Shown here: positions 1 through 7,212 of the stretch, piece by piece
How the letters are laid out: the number at the start of each line of letters is the position of its first letter
How positions within the stretch are numbered: position 1 is the stretch's first letter
The notes under the pieces: model-generated
Seen by the model: only the letters and a program-made list of their open reading frames with translations
Databases searched by the model: none
Told to the model about the DNA's origin: nothing
Translations under genes and position numbers: made by a program
Assembly: GCA_024275135.1 (NCBI GenBank)
Contig: JAJRZS010000026.1
Span: 1 to 35,486 of the forward strand
DNA from: Planctomycetota bacterium
Lineage (GTDB): Bacteria > Planctomycetota > UBA1135
Length of the DNA stretch: 35,486 bases
Reading direction: 5' to 3'

Positions 1-156
1 GAGCCACGGGCTTGGCTGGCTTGGCCGCGGGTTTCACTGGAGCCACGGGCTTGGCTGGCTTGGCCGCGGGTTTCACTGGAGCCACGGGCTTGGCTGGCTT
101 GGCCGCGGGTCTCACTGGAGCCACGGGCTTGATGGGCTTAGCTACCGGCTTCGACG
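1..156. repeat. 39-bp tandem repeat inside the zinc-ribbon gene
   Basis: Three consecutive 39-bp units lie at 1-39, 40-78 and 79-117. Units 1 and 2 are identical and unit 3 differs by one base (t to c in gtttcac). A degenerate fourth unit lies at 118-156. The array may continue left of the window. The period is a multiple of three, so changes in copy number keep the minus-strand frame and lengthen or shorten the 13-residue repeat. Confidence 0.93.
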
Positions 157-436
157 GTACGGGTACAGCTTTGCCCTGGGCAACCTTGCGGTCGACGGGC
201 TTGGCCTTGTCCGGGCGTTCCTTGGTGTCCGCTTTGGGCTGGCCAAGAGGCTGCGCCAAGGGCTTGGCTTCCGCATCCTCCTTGGCCGGTTGGGGAGCAA
301 AGCTCGGTTTTGGCAGCGGTGGGATGGAAACCTCGCCACCACAAAGTCGGCATTTCACCTTGGTTGCAGTGACGGAATCAGGGATGTCGCCATAGCGTTG
401 GCCACACTTTGCACAAGTGCCGATGCGTTCAGACAT
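1..436 (-). CDS. Zinc-ribbon protein with Lys/Pro/Ala repeats (C-terminus cut by window edge)
   Basis: The frame opens at an ATG (434-436, minus strand) and stays open to base 1, so only the first 145 residues are visible. The N-terminus carries two CxxC pairs (C8/C11 and C29/C32), a compact zinc ribbon of the kind found at the start of many uncharacterised planctomycete proteins. From about residue 40 the protein is low-complexity, and from about residue 94 it consists of 13-residue repeats rich in Ala, Pro, Val and Lys (APVKPAAKPAKPV), which should be disordered and positively charged. No enzymatic domain is visible, and one may lie beyond the edge. It is divergent from uvrB. A plus-strand reading frame over the same bases is only the repeat translated backwards. 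Function unknown: the coding call rests on the zinc ribbon, the frame and the in-frame repeat unit. Confidence 0.72.
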   Translation of the reverse strand, partial: MSERIGTCAKCGQRYGDIPDSVTATKVKCRLCGGEVSIPPLPKPSFAPQPAKEDAEAKPLAQPLGQPKADTKERPDKAKPVDRKVAQGKAVPVPSKPVAKPIKPVAPVRPAAKPAKPVAPVKPAAKPAKPVAPVKPAAKPAKPVA

Positions 437-495
437 GTTAGGTTCGCTGTTGGGAGTTCCGCGCCAGGCAAGGGGAAGGGGCCGACGCCATGCCC

Positions 496-501
496 TAGAA
501 T
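496..501 (+). promoter_or_regulatory. Putative -10 element (TAGAAT) of uvrB
   Basis: CTAGAAT ends 17 bases before the uvrB GTG, so the leader would be very short. I see no -35 hexamer at normal spacing. The opposite strand reads TATTCT here and could serve as the -10 of the divergent zinc-ribbon gene. Support comes from recurrence of the same heptamer before four other genes in the window. Confidence 0.45.
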
Positions 502-518
502 AGTCTCCCGCAGGCATT

Positions 519-2498
519 GTGGTGACGTCTTCCTTCCAACTCGTGAGCGATTTTTCCCCCTGTGGCGATCAACCACAGGCTATCGAGGCCTTGACCCAGG
601 CCTTTCAACAGCCTCATGCCCGGCGCATTTTGCTTGGCGTCACCGGCTCGGGGAAGACCTTTACCGCCGCCCATGTCATCCAGCGCCTTAATGTGCCCAC
701 TTTGGTTTTGGCGCCCAACAAAACTTTAGCGAGCCAATTATTCGCCGAATTTCGGGAACTATTTCCCCGTAATGCTGTGGAGTATTTCGTCTCCTACTAT
801 GATTATTTTCAACCGGAGGCCTACATTCCATCTTCCGATTCTTACATCGAAAAAGACGCTCGCATCAACGACCGGATTGATTTGTTGAGGAATGCGGCTA
901 CCGCGTCTTTGCTTTCTCGCCGGGACGTCCTGGTGGTGGCTTCGGTTTCTTGTATTTATGGTTTGGGCGACCCAGAAACTTATCAGGGACTTGCGATTAC
1001 GGTGCGACAAGGGGATCGCATTCGACGTGAGGAATTGGTGCGGGGATTTGTCCGCACACAACATGTGCGCGCTGAAGTGGGTTTGCGTCCAGGAACTTTT
1101 CGTTTGCGCGGACCAGCTTTAGAGGTCTGGCCCATCCATGAACAAGATCGGATGCTGCGTATTGAGTTGGATGGTTCCTTAATCGATGCACTGCTTTATG
1201 TCGATCCACTCACTGGAGAAATCCTGGAGGAAGTAGCAACCGTTTCCGTATACCCTTGCGGGCATTATGTGCAACCGGAAGACCGCATTCCTCAAGCCAT
1301 GCTCAGCATTCGTGCAGAGATGGAGGAACAAGTTCGACGCCTCCGTAAAGCCGGAAAAGAATTGGAAGCCGAGCGCTTGGAGCGTCGCACTCTTTCCGAT
1401 TTAGAAGATTTACAGGAACTTGGCCATTGCCATGGAATTGAGAATTATTCACGGCACTTCGAAGGAAGATCCTCCGGGCAGCCACCCTTTACTTTGCTCA
1501 ATTACTTTCCCAAGGATTTCCTTTGTATCGTCGATGAGAGTCATGTGACCTTGCCCCAGGTCTATGGCATGTCTCGTGGCGACGCTGCGCGCAAGAAAAA
1601 TTTGATTGAATATGGCTTTCGCTTACCTTCGGCCTTGGACAATCGGCCCTTGCAGGAAGCCGAATTTGAACCTTTATTGGGGCGCGTGATGTATGTTTCA
1701 GCGACTCCGGGACCGCGAGAGAAAAAACTCTGTCCCGAACCTCCGGTTGAACAAATCGTACGTCCAACGGGTTTGCTCGACCCGCTTTGTGAGGTGCGGC
1801 CAGCGGTTGGGCAAGTCGAAGATGCCTTGGCTTCCATTTTGCCTGTGGTCGAAAGCGGAGAGCGGGTGCTGGTGACCACCTTGACCAAACGCAGCGCCGA
1901 AGATTTAACCGAGTTCTTGCAGGAGAACCAGATTCAGGCGCGCTACCTGCATGCCGACATCGACACTTTGGAGCGTTCGGAAATCTTGCGAGATTTGCGC
2001 CTTGGGGTGTTTGATGTGCTCGTCGGCATCAACTTGTTACGAGAAGGTTTGGATTTGCCCGAAGTATCTCTGGTTTTGGTACTTGATGCGGATCGTGAAG
2101 GTTTTCTCCGTTCGACAACCTCCCTGATTCAAACTTGTGGACGTGCTGCTCGCAATTTAAATGGCAAGGTGGTTTTTTATGCCGACAAGATCACCAAATC
2201 ATTGCAAGAAACCCTCGATGAGTCGGCGCGAAGGAGAAAAATCCAAGAAGCCTATAATTTAGAACATGGGATTCAGCCACAAACCATCCGCAAAAAAATC
2301 TCCGGCTCGCTGGCCCATTTGTTAGGCGAGGAACAAACGCCGAGTTCCGAACTGGTGGAAGAGAAACGGTTGCCTGTACGCATACAAGAATTAGAAAAGG
2401 AGATGTTGAAGGCAGCCTCCTGTATGGATTTTGAAAAGGCCATTCAGCTGCGGGATGAGTTGCGTCGACTTGAGCTGGCCTTGCTTGAACTTGCCTAA
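519..2498 (+). CDS. uvrB: UvrB, excinuclease ABC subunit B
   Basis: This is the damage-verifying helicase-like subunit of nucleotide excision repair, which is loaded by UvrA and recruits UvrC. The 659 residues match the usual family length. Visible motifs are the Walker A GVTGSGKT (40-47), the damage-probing beta-hairpin YYDYFQPEAY (93-102), the Walker B-type DESH (339-342), motif YVSATPGP, motif VI QTCGRAARN, and a C-terminal UVR motif (about 620-655) that binds UvrC. The start is GTG at 519 or the adjacent GTG at 522; no good Shine-Dalgarno precedes either. uvrC follows after 3 bases, so the two are almost certainly co-transcribed. uvrA is not in the window. Confidence 0.98.
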   Translation: MVTSSFQLVSDFSPCGDQPQAIEALTQAFQQPHARRILLGVTGSGKTFTAAHVIQRLNVPTLVLAPNKTLASQLFAEFRELFPRNAVEYFVSYYDYFQPEAYIPSSDSYIEKDARINDRIDLLRNAATASLLSRRDVLVVASVSCIYGLGDPETYQGLAITVRQGDRIRREELVRGFVRTQHVRAEVGLRPGTFRLRGPALEVWPIHEQDRMLRIELDGSLIDALLYVDPLTGEILEEVATVSVYPCGHYVQPEDRIPQAMLSIRAEMEEQVRRLRKAGKELEAERLERRTLSDLEDLQELGHCHGIENYSRHFEGRSSGQPPFTLLNYFPKDFLCIVDESHVTLPQVYGMSRGDAARKKNLIEYGFRLPSALDNRPLQEAEFEPLLGRVMYVSATPGPREKKLCPEPPVEQIVRPTGLLDPLCEVRPAVGQVEDALASILPVVESGERVLVTTLTKRSAEDLTEFLQENQIQARYLHADIDTLERSEILRDLRLGVFDVLVGINLLREGLDLPEVSLVLVLDADREGFLRSTTSLIQTCGRAARNLNGKVVFYADKITKSLQETLDESARRRKIQEAYNLEHGIQPQTIRKKISGSLAHLLGEEQTPSSELVEEKRLPVRIQELEKEMLKAASCMDFEKAIQLRDELRRLELALLELA

Positions 2499-2501
2499 AA
2501 C

Positions 2502-4298
2502 ATGGACAGCAATTTCTCTCGGGATCTACAGCAAGCCCCTGCTCGGCCTGGGGTTTATTTGTTCAAAGATGCTCAAGGGAAAGTGCTTTATGTGGGCAAA
2601 GCCATCCATTTGCGCAAAAGAGTCCAGGTTTATCGACGGCCCGGAGCGGATGGTCGCGAGCGAATGAAAGGACTTTTAACAACGGCAACGGCGGCCGAAT
2701 TTCGGGTGACGGATAATGAAAAAGAAGCGATTTTATTAGAAGACCGCCTGGTGAAACTTTACCAACCTTCTTTGAACGTATTGTTGAAAGACGACAAGTC
2801 TTTTCTCTATGTGCAACTCACTACTGATCATCCTTTTCCCGCCGTCCGAGTAGCTCGAAAACGGGGCAAGAGCGGAACTTTTTTTGGTCCTTATCCTTTT
2901 GCCGGAGCCGCCCGCCGCAGCAAGCGATTGTTGCAAGGTGCCTTTGGCCTGCGGGATTGCTCCGACCACACACTGCGCAATCGCGCTCGACCTTGTCTGA
3001 AGTATGGGATGGGTCTGTGCTCTGCGCCATGCGTACAAAAGATTGAAAAAGAAGCCTACGCTCGGGCGGTGGAATCCGCCATTTCCGTGCTTGGAGGAAA
3101 AGTGGACCTCCACTTGCAAAAGGAAAAGAAAAAAATGCTGGAGGCCTCAGCAGTTAGAAACTATGAGAGTGCTTTGCGAGCTCGGGATCGCATGCGTGCC
3201 CTCCAGGCTCTGGCCGAGCCTCAAAAGGTTCGTTTGCAGAAGAAAAAAGATTTTGATGTTTTGGGTTTGGACGAACGCGGTTATTTTGCTTTGTTGCAAT
3301 ACCGAGATGGCGAATGGTTGCATACTCGGCGAGGTTCGGTTCCGTTTTTGCCTTCGCCAGCAGAAACTATTTCCCAGTTATTGGTCGCGCTTTACCAACA
3401 TGATGAAGATTTCGTGCCGGAAATTTTGGTTGGCGCTTTGCCGGAGGAAAAGGAGGGGCTGGAAGCCTGTTTTAGTCAACGTCTGGGGCAAAGGGTGCGG
3501 ATTTTTGCGCCGCAAAGGGGAGCCAAGCGGGCTTTGTTGCGCATGGCGGAAAGTAATGCTCGAGCGCAAGCAGGTTCCCAACTGCGTGTGCCGTGGCAAG
3601 AGGTTTCTCAACGCATTGCCACCCTTCTTCATCAGCAGGCCCCAGCGATTGTGGATTGCATCGATATTTCCCATCTGCAGGGCAAAGAGCGGGTGGCCTC
3701 GAAAGTGCGTTTTACCGAAGGCCAAGCAACGCGCAGTGCCTACCGGCGCTATTTAGTTGGGGGTGGCGTCGGCAATGATGATTTTGCCGCGATGCGGGAA
3801 GTGGTGGCCAGGGTGTTGGCCCGCGCCGACGAGGATGGCCTACCGGATTTGCTGGTTTTGGATGGAGGGCAAGGTCAGCTTTCGGCCGCCTTGGAGAGCT
3901 TGGCTGCGAGCAAGATGTCGTTGCCGATGGTGGCTTTGGCCAAAGCGCGAAAAGGACGCGGGCCGATAGCTGCTGAAGAACGACTTTTTTTGCCTGGGGG
4001 CGCAGGGCCATGTGTGTTGGACCGAGGAACCCCAGAGCGATTGTTTTTTGAACGGCTGCGCGATGAGGCGCACCGTTTTGCCATTGGCTATCATCGACGA
4101 AGGCGTGAAAATTTAAGGTTGGTCTTAGAAGAAGTGCCGGGTATTGGTCCGAGTAGGCGCAGGGTTTTGTTAGATGCTTATCAAGGCAAATTAGATCGGA
4201 TCCGCGACGCACCGGTAGAGGAATTGATGCAGCTGCCGGGGATGCAAAAAGCATTGGCTGTGGAAGTAAAAAAACATCTCCAACGGGTAATGCCCTAA
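2502..4298 (+). CDS. uvrC: UvrC, excinuclease ABC subunit C
   Basis: This is the nuclease that makes both incisions in nucleotide excision repair. The 598 residues show the full architecture. The N-terminal GIY-YIG domain (GVYLF at 17-21, LYVGK at 29-33) cuts 3' of the lesion. A cysteine cluster near residues 150-175 follows (RPCL, CSAPC), then a degenerate UVR helix pair around 205-240. The RNase H-like domain has D388 (CIDISH), D454 (LVLDGG) and H524 (EAHRF) as likely catalytic residues. Tandem helix-hairpin-helix motifs close the protein (VPGIGPSRR and LPGMQK). The gene starts with ATG three bases after uvrB. Its stop overlaps the end of the convergent xerD gene by 4 bases. Nothing essential is missing. 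Confidence 0.98.
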   Translation: MDSNFSRDLQQAPARPGVYLFKDAQGKVLYVGKAIHLRKRVQVYRRPGADGRERMKGLLTTATAAEFRVTDNEKEAILLEDRLVKLYQPSLNVLLKDDKSFLYVQLTTDHPFPAVRVARKRGKSGTFFGPYPFAGAARRSKRLLQGAFGLRDCSDHTLRNRARPCLKYGMGLCSAPCVQKIEKEAYARAVESAISVLGGKVDLHLQKEKKKMLEASAVRNYESALRARDRMRALQALAEPQKVRLQKKKDFDVLGLDERGYFALLQYRDGEWLHTRRGSVPFLPSPAETISQLLVALYQHDEDFVPEILVGALPEEKEGLEACFSQRLGQRVRIFAPQRGAKRALLRMAESNARAQAGSQLRVPWQEVSQRIATLLHQQAPAIVDCIDISHLQGKERVASKVRFTEGQATRSAYRRYLVGGGVGNDDFAAMREVVARVLARADEDGLPDLLVLDGGQGQLSAALESLAASKMSLPMVALAKARKGRGPIAAEERLFLPGGAGPCVLDRGTPERLFFERLRDEAHRFAIGYHRRRRENLRLVLEEVPGIGPSRRRVLLDAYQGKLDRIRDAPVEELMQLPGMQKALAVEVKKHLQRVMP

Positions 4299-5242
4299 GT
4301 CCCGCGTGGATGATGGAGTCGGTGGTAGGCTTGGAGTTGTTCCACTTCCAAATGGGTGTAGCGTTCGGTTGTGCGCAAATCCGCATGACCTAGGAATTCT
4401 TGCACACTACGCAAATCTCCACCTCCCACAAGCAGGTGGGTGGCACAGGAATGACGCAAAATATGGGGATGCAGCTGAGGAGACAAGCCACAGGCTAAAG
4501 CATGCTGCCGAACGATGCGGAAGGCGCGGTGGCGATCCAGGGCCCGCCCACTTTTGGAAAGCAAAACTTCGGACCCCGGATTGGGCCGTGTAGAACGCCC
4601 CTCTTCCAGCCAGGATTGAAGTCTTTCGCGGGCGAGGCCGCCAAAGGGAACAAGACGTTCTTTATTTCCTTTGCCCCGCACTTGCAATAAGCCCGGAGTC
4701 GAAGTGTTGGCAGGGTTTTGTAAATGCAAATCAGCCAGTCGGAGCTGGATGGCTTCGCTGACCCGTAGGCCGCCGCCATAAAGCAAAGCGAGGAAGGCGC
4801 GGTCGCGCTGGCCAATCCAGGTAGAGGAGGAGGGGGCGTCCAGCAGCTGGCGGGCTTCCTCCGGGGTGAGGATTTCGGGAAGACGTTGCCACAGATGCAC
4901 TTTGCCCGAAAGGCGGGTCGGGTCTTTGCTCTCCAATCCGTACTCAGCCCGCATCCAGCGAAAGAATCCGCGCAAACTCGACAGCATGCGCACTTGACTC
5001 GCTGGAGCCAGGCCCTCAGCCCGCAGCTCGGCCATCAGTTGCCCAAGGTGAAAAGGTTCTAAGTCTTTCCAGTGGCGAATCTTGTGAGCCTTGCTTGCCT
5101 CGGCAAATCGAGTTAAATCGCGACGGTAGGCGGCTAAAGTATGGGCCGACAAACCCGCTTCAGCAGCCAAGCTGGCGAGGTATTCCTCCATGGCGGCCAG
5201 CAAAGGGGCCGTTGGGGATTGACCGGGAGAATCCACAGACAC
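4295..5242 (-). CDS. xerD: Tyrosine recombinase, XerD-like
   Basis: This is a site-specific tyrosine recombinase, presumably resolving chromosome dimers at dif with FtsK and a XerC partner. With the GTG start at 5242 it has 315 residues, close to the usual 300. The N-terminal SAM-like core-binding domain (LSAHTLAAYRRDL near 31-43) precedes the catalytic domain, which keeps the whole set: R160, K191, H260, R263, H286 and nucleophile Y295. The C-terminal ending with HHPR resembles XerD more than XerC, which is family knowledge applied by eye. The GTG was chosen because an almost ideal Shine-Dalgarno (AAAGGAGGTG) lies 10 bases upstream; the open frame continues to 5464 but would run into the dksA-like gene. 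A second GTG at 5236 is possible. No dif site was identified. Confidence 0.93.
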   Translation of the reverse strand: MSVDSPGQSPTAPLLAAMEEYLASLAAEAGLSAHTLAAYRRDLTRFAEASKAHKIRHWKDLEPFHLGQLMAELRAEGLAPASQVRMLSSLRGFFRWMRAEYGLESKDPTRLSGKVHLWQRLPEILTPEEARQLLDAPSSSTWIGQRDRAFLALLYGGGLRVSEAIQLRLADLHLQNPANTSTPGLLQVRGKGNKERLVPFGGLARERLQSWLEEGRSTRPNPGSEVLLSKSGRALDRHRAFRIVRQHALACGLSPQLHPHILRHSCATHLLVGGGDLRSVQEFLGHADLRTTERYTHLEVEQLQAYHRLHHPRGT

Positions 5243-5248
5243 TAGAAT
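5219..5248 (+). promoter_or_regulatory. Sigma70-like promoter of the dksA-like gene
   Basis: TTGACC (5219-5224) and TAGAAT (5243-5248) are separated by 18 bases, making the best sigma70-type match in the window. The start codon of the dksA-like gene lies 39 bases downstream of the -10. The element overlaps the first codons of the divergent xerD gene, so transcription of the two may interfere. Confidence 0.65.
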
Positions 5249-5252
5249 CCGC

Positions 5253-5262
5253 CACCTCCTTT
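5253..5262 (-). promoter_or_regulatory. Strong ribosome binding site of xerD
   Basis: The minus strand reads AAAGGAGGTG, complementary to the whole core of the 16S rRNA 3' end, 10 bases before the GTG at 5242. It fixes the xerD start. Most other genes here have weak or no Shine-Dalgarno sequences, so it stands out. On the plus strand the same bases place an anti-Shine-Dalgarno sequence in the leader of the dksA-like gene. Confidence 0.8.
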
Positions 5263-5287
5263 GAGGCGACCCCCTCAAGATAACGCG

Positions 5288-5662
5288 ATGGCCAAGCTCA
5301 CCAAAACCCAACAGAAGAAATTTCGCCCGGTCCTCTTGGAGATTCTCCGTCAACTCGATGTGAAATTGGGACGCTTGGAAGAGGCGGTGCTTTTGGCGGA
5401 TGTCGAGAAATCGGGAGATGATGGGGAGGATGCTGGTGGCGAGGGCTACTCCCGTGATTTTCAACTCGGTTTGTTGGAGAATGAGGGAGAAATCCTGAAA
5501 TCCACGCGTTTGGCTTTGGAGCGCATCGACAAGGGCACTTATGGCACTTGCCTCGCTTGTAAGGAGCTCATCCCGGAGCGGCGCTTAGAGGTGGTTCCTT
5601 ATGCTGAGTATTGCGTTGCTTGCCAAGAACTCGCAGAAAAAGGCGATCTCGAATTTGACTGA
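5288..5662 (+). CDS. DksA/TraR-family zinc-finger protein
   Basis: This is a 124-residue member of the DksA/TraR C4 zinc-finger family, whose members bind RNA polymerase through the secondary channel and often modulate transcription with ppGpp. The N-terminal half is a helical hairpin (coiled coil about residues 5-80). The zinc finger uses C88, C91, C109 and C112, with the family spacing GTCLAC...YCVAC. The DxxDxA tip motif of classical DksA is not apparent; the tip region is acidic (GDDGEDAGGEG, 43-53), so this may be a general stress or TraR-type member rather than true DksA. ATG 5288 is preferred to the upstream in-frame codon at 5261, which lies close to the promoter. It is followed by lspA with overlapping ends. 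Adjacency to lspA is seen in other bacteria. Confidence 0.88.
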   Translation: MAKLTKTQQKKFRPVLLEILRQLDVKLGRLEEAVLLADVEKSGDDGEDAGGEGYSRDFQLGLLENEGEILKSTRLALERIDKGTYGTCLACKELIPERRLEVVPYAEYCVACQELAEKGDLEFD

Positions 5663-6245
5663 GCTCTCCGCTCCTTCCCCTTCAAGAGGGCTGAAACGGC
5701 CTTGGTTTTGGGCCTGCGTTTTCGGGCTTATTACTTTTGACCTTTGGAGCAAAGCGGCGGTTTTTTCATCCCTCGGCTTGGGGGGCGGCGCGCGTCCCAT
5801 TTGGGGAGACTGGCTTTCTTTTTTCTGCCTCACCAATGCCGGTGGTATTTGGGGATTGGGGAATGAGGGTGGGTTTACCACTTTGCTCACCTTGGTGCGC
5901 CTGGCCGCGGTCGGGCTGTTGGTGGTTTTTGTCCGCCGCCAACCCGACGAAAACAAAATGGGCCTGCTCACGCTGGCGCTCTTGATTGCGGGGGCGGTCG
6001 GCAACCTTTACGACAATCTGTCCGCCTGGATGCCCTGGGATTTGGATGACCCGGGCAAGGTTCGGGATTTTGTCATGGTTCGCTTCGTGGAGCCGGGTTG
6101 GTGGCCCCATGCCTTGCCTTGGCCGCTGGATCCCTTTCCTATTTTCAACTTTGCGGATGCCTGCATTTCGGTTGGCTTTTTGCTGCTCATCACTGGTCTT
6201 GCCAAGTTGCGACTGCAGGCAGAAGGCAAAGAGGAAAAGGAGTAA
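5655..6245 (+). CDS. lspA: Lipoprotein signal peptidase (signal peptidase II)
   Basis: This is an inner-membrane aspartyl protease that removes signal peptides from diacylglyceryl-modified prolipoproteins. Hydrophobic segments lie at about 16-40, 74-94, 102-118 and 162-186. The family motifs are present: Asn61 in CLTNAGG, GNLYD with catalytic D120, a VRDF motif (D139), and FNFAD with catalytic D168. The region between the two catalytic motifs carries an insertion (about 121-160, rich in Trp and Pro) that is longer than in E. coli. The start is uncertain. TTG 5655 gives 196 residues and overlaps the upstream stop by 8 bases; ATG 5601 would add 18 residues but would overlap the dksA-like gene by 62 bases. 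Putative substrates in the window include the lipoprotein at 17090. Confidence 0.92.
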   Translation: MTELSAPSPSRGLKRPWFWACVFGLITFDLWSKAAVFSSLGLGGGARPIWGDWLSFFCLTNAGGIWGLGNEGGFTTLLTLVRLAAVGLLVVFVRRQPDENKMGLLTLALLIAGAVGNLYDNLSAWMPWDLDDPGKVRDFVMVRFVEPGWWPHALPWPLDPFPIFNFADACISVGFLLLITGLAKLRLQAEGKEEKE

Positions 6246-6254
6246 ACTGCTGGC

Positions 6255-7172
6255 ATGCTGCGCACCCAGATTGGCGACTTAAGCTTGCCCTCGCCTTTGC
6301 TTACGGCTTCCGGCACCTTTGGCCATGATCCCGCCGCCTTGGCCTTTTTGCAGCCGGGAGATTTGGGTGCCTTGGTGTTGAAAACGGTCACTCCGGAACC
6401 TCGGCCTGGAAACCCTCCCCAGCGCATGGCGGAATTTCCGGGTGGTGTGCTCAATGCCATTGGTTTGGAAAATAAGGGTCTAGACTATTGGCGGCGGGAA
6501 GTGGCGCCCCAATTAGAACAGGTTTCCATGCCCGTGGTTGCCAATGCCGGCGGCCATAGCGTGTCGGATTATGTGGCCATGGTGCAGGCTTTTTCCGCCA
6601 TGCGAGGAGTCGCCGCCATTGAGCTGAATTTATCTTGTCCGAATGTGCAGGGTGGGATTCAATTCTCCACCGACCAGAACGCGCTGGCGGAGGTGGTTGC
6701 CGCCTGCAAAAGCCAAGCGCAAAAGCCATTATGGGTAAAATTGTCTCCCAACGTCGGCCAAATCCAGCCCTTGGCCATCGCTGCTGCCGAGGCCGGTGCC
6801 GACGCCCTCACAGTATGTAATACGCTGATGGGCTTGTTGGTGGACTGGCGTCGCCGTCGTCCGATTCTGGCCAATGGCACCGGTGGGATGTCCGGGCCTG
6901 CGGTCAAGCCCTTGGCCCTGCGTCTGGTCTGGGAGGTGAAACAGGTGGTGGATGTCCCAATTGTGGCCAGTGGTGGCGCCCGTTGTGCGGATGATGTGCT
7001 CGAATACCTAGTCGCCGGCGCCACCGCAGTGCAAATTGGCACCGCTTCCTTCCGACGGCCGCAGGCGATCTCCGAAATTGCCCAGGAACTGCGGCAAATC
7101 TTAGAACAGGAGGATTTGAGCCTGCAGGAGCTTCGCGCTTCGCTTGTTTGGCCCAATCCCGTATCCTGTTAG
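6255..7172 (+). CDS. pyrD: Dihydroorotate dehydrogenase, class 1B-like catalytic subunit
   Basis: This FMN enzyme oxidises dihydroorotate to orotate in pyrimidine synthesis. The 305 residues are normal for cytosolic class 1 enzymes. The active-site base is a cysteine (NLSCPN, C128), unlike the serine of the membrane-bound class 2. Motifs ASGTFG, PGNPPQR, NGTGGMSG and a C-terminal FMN phosphate-binding stretch (SGGA...GATAVQIGTA) are visible. Sequence style points to class 1B, which normally pairs with an FAD/iron-sulphur PyrK subunit; no pyrK is adjacent. The ATG lies 9 bases after lspA, with AAGGAG in the end of lspA as its ribosome binding site. Confidence 0.95.
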   Translation: MLRTQIGDLSLPSPLLTASGTFGHDPAALAFLQPGDLGALVLKTVTPEPRPGNPPQRMAEFPGGVLNAIGLENKGLDYWRREVAPQLEQVSMPVVANAGGHSVSDYVAMVQAFSAMRGVAAIELNLSCPNVQGGIQFSTDQNALAEVVAACKSQAQKPLWVKLSPNVGQIQPLAIAAAEAGADALTVCNTLMGLLVDWRRRRPILANGTGGMSGPAVKPLALRLVWEVKQVVDVPIVASGGARCADDVLEYLVAGATAVQIGTASFRRPQAISEIAQELRQILEQEDLSLQELRASLVWPNPVSC

Positions 7173-7212
7173 GCCGCTTCCACCCGAACACCCGGTGGGA
7201 GACCGCAACACC

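Noticed and set aside
12..395. Plus-strand Gly/Ala/Leu-rich frame over the left-edge repeats
   Set aside because: It is the reverse reading of the 39-bp repeats; the minus-strand frame has a zinc ribbon and a proper ATG.
3004..3756. Plus-strand 250-codon frame inside uvrC
   Set aside because: It is an alternative frame of the conserved uvrC with Trp/Cys/Arg-rich, domain-free translation.
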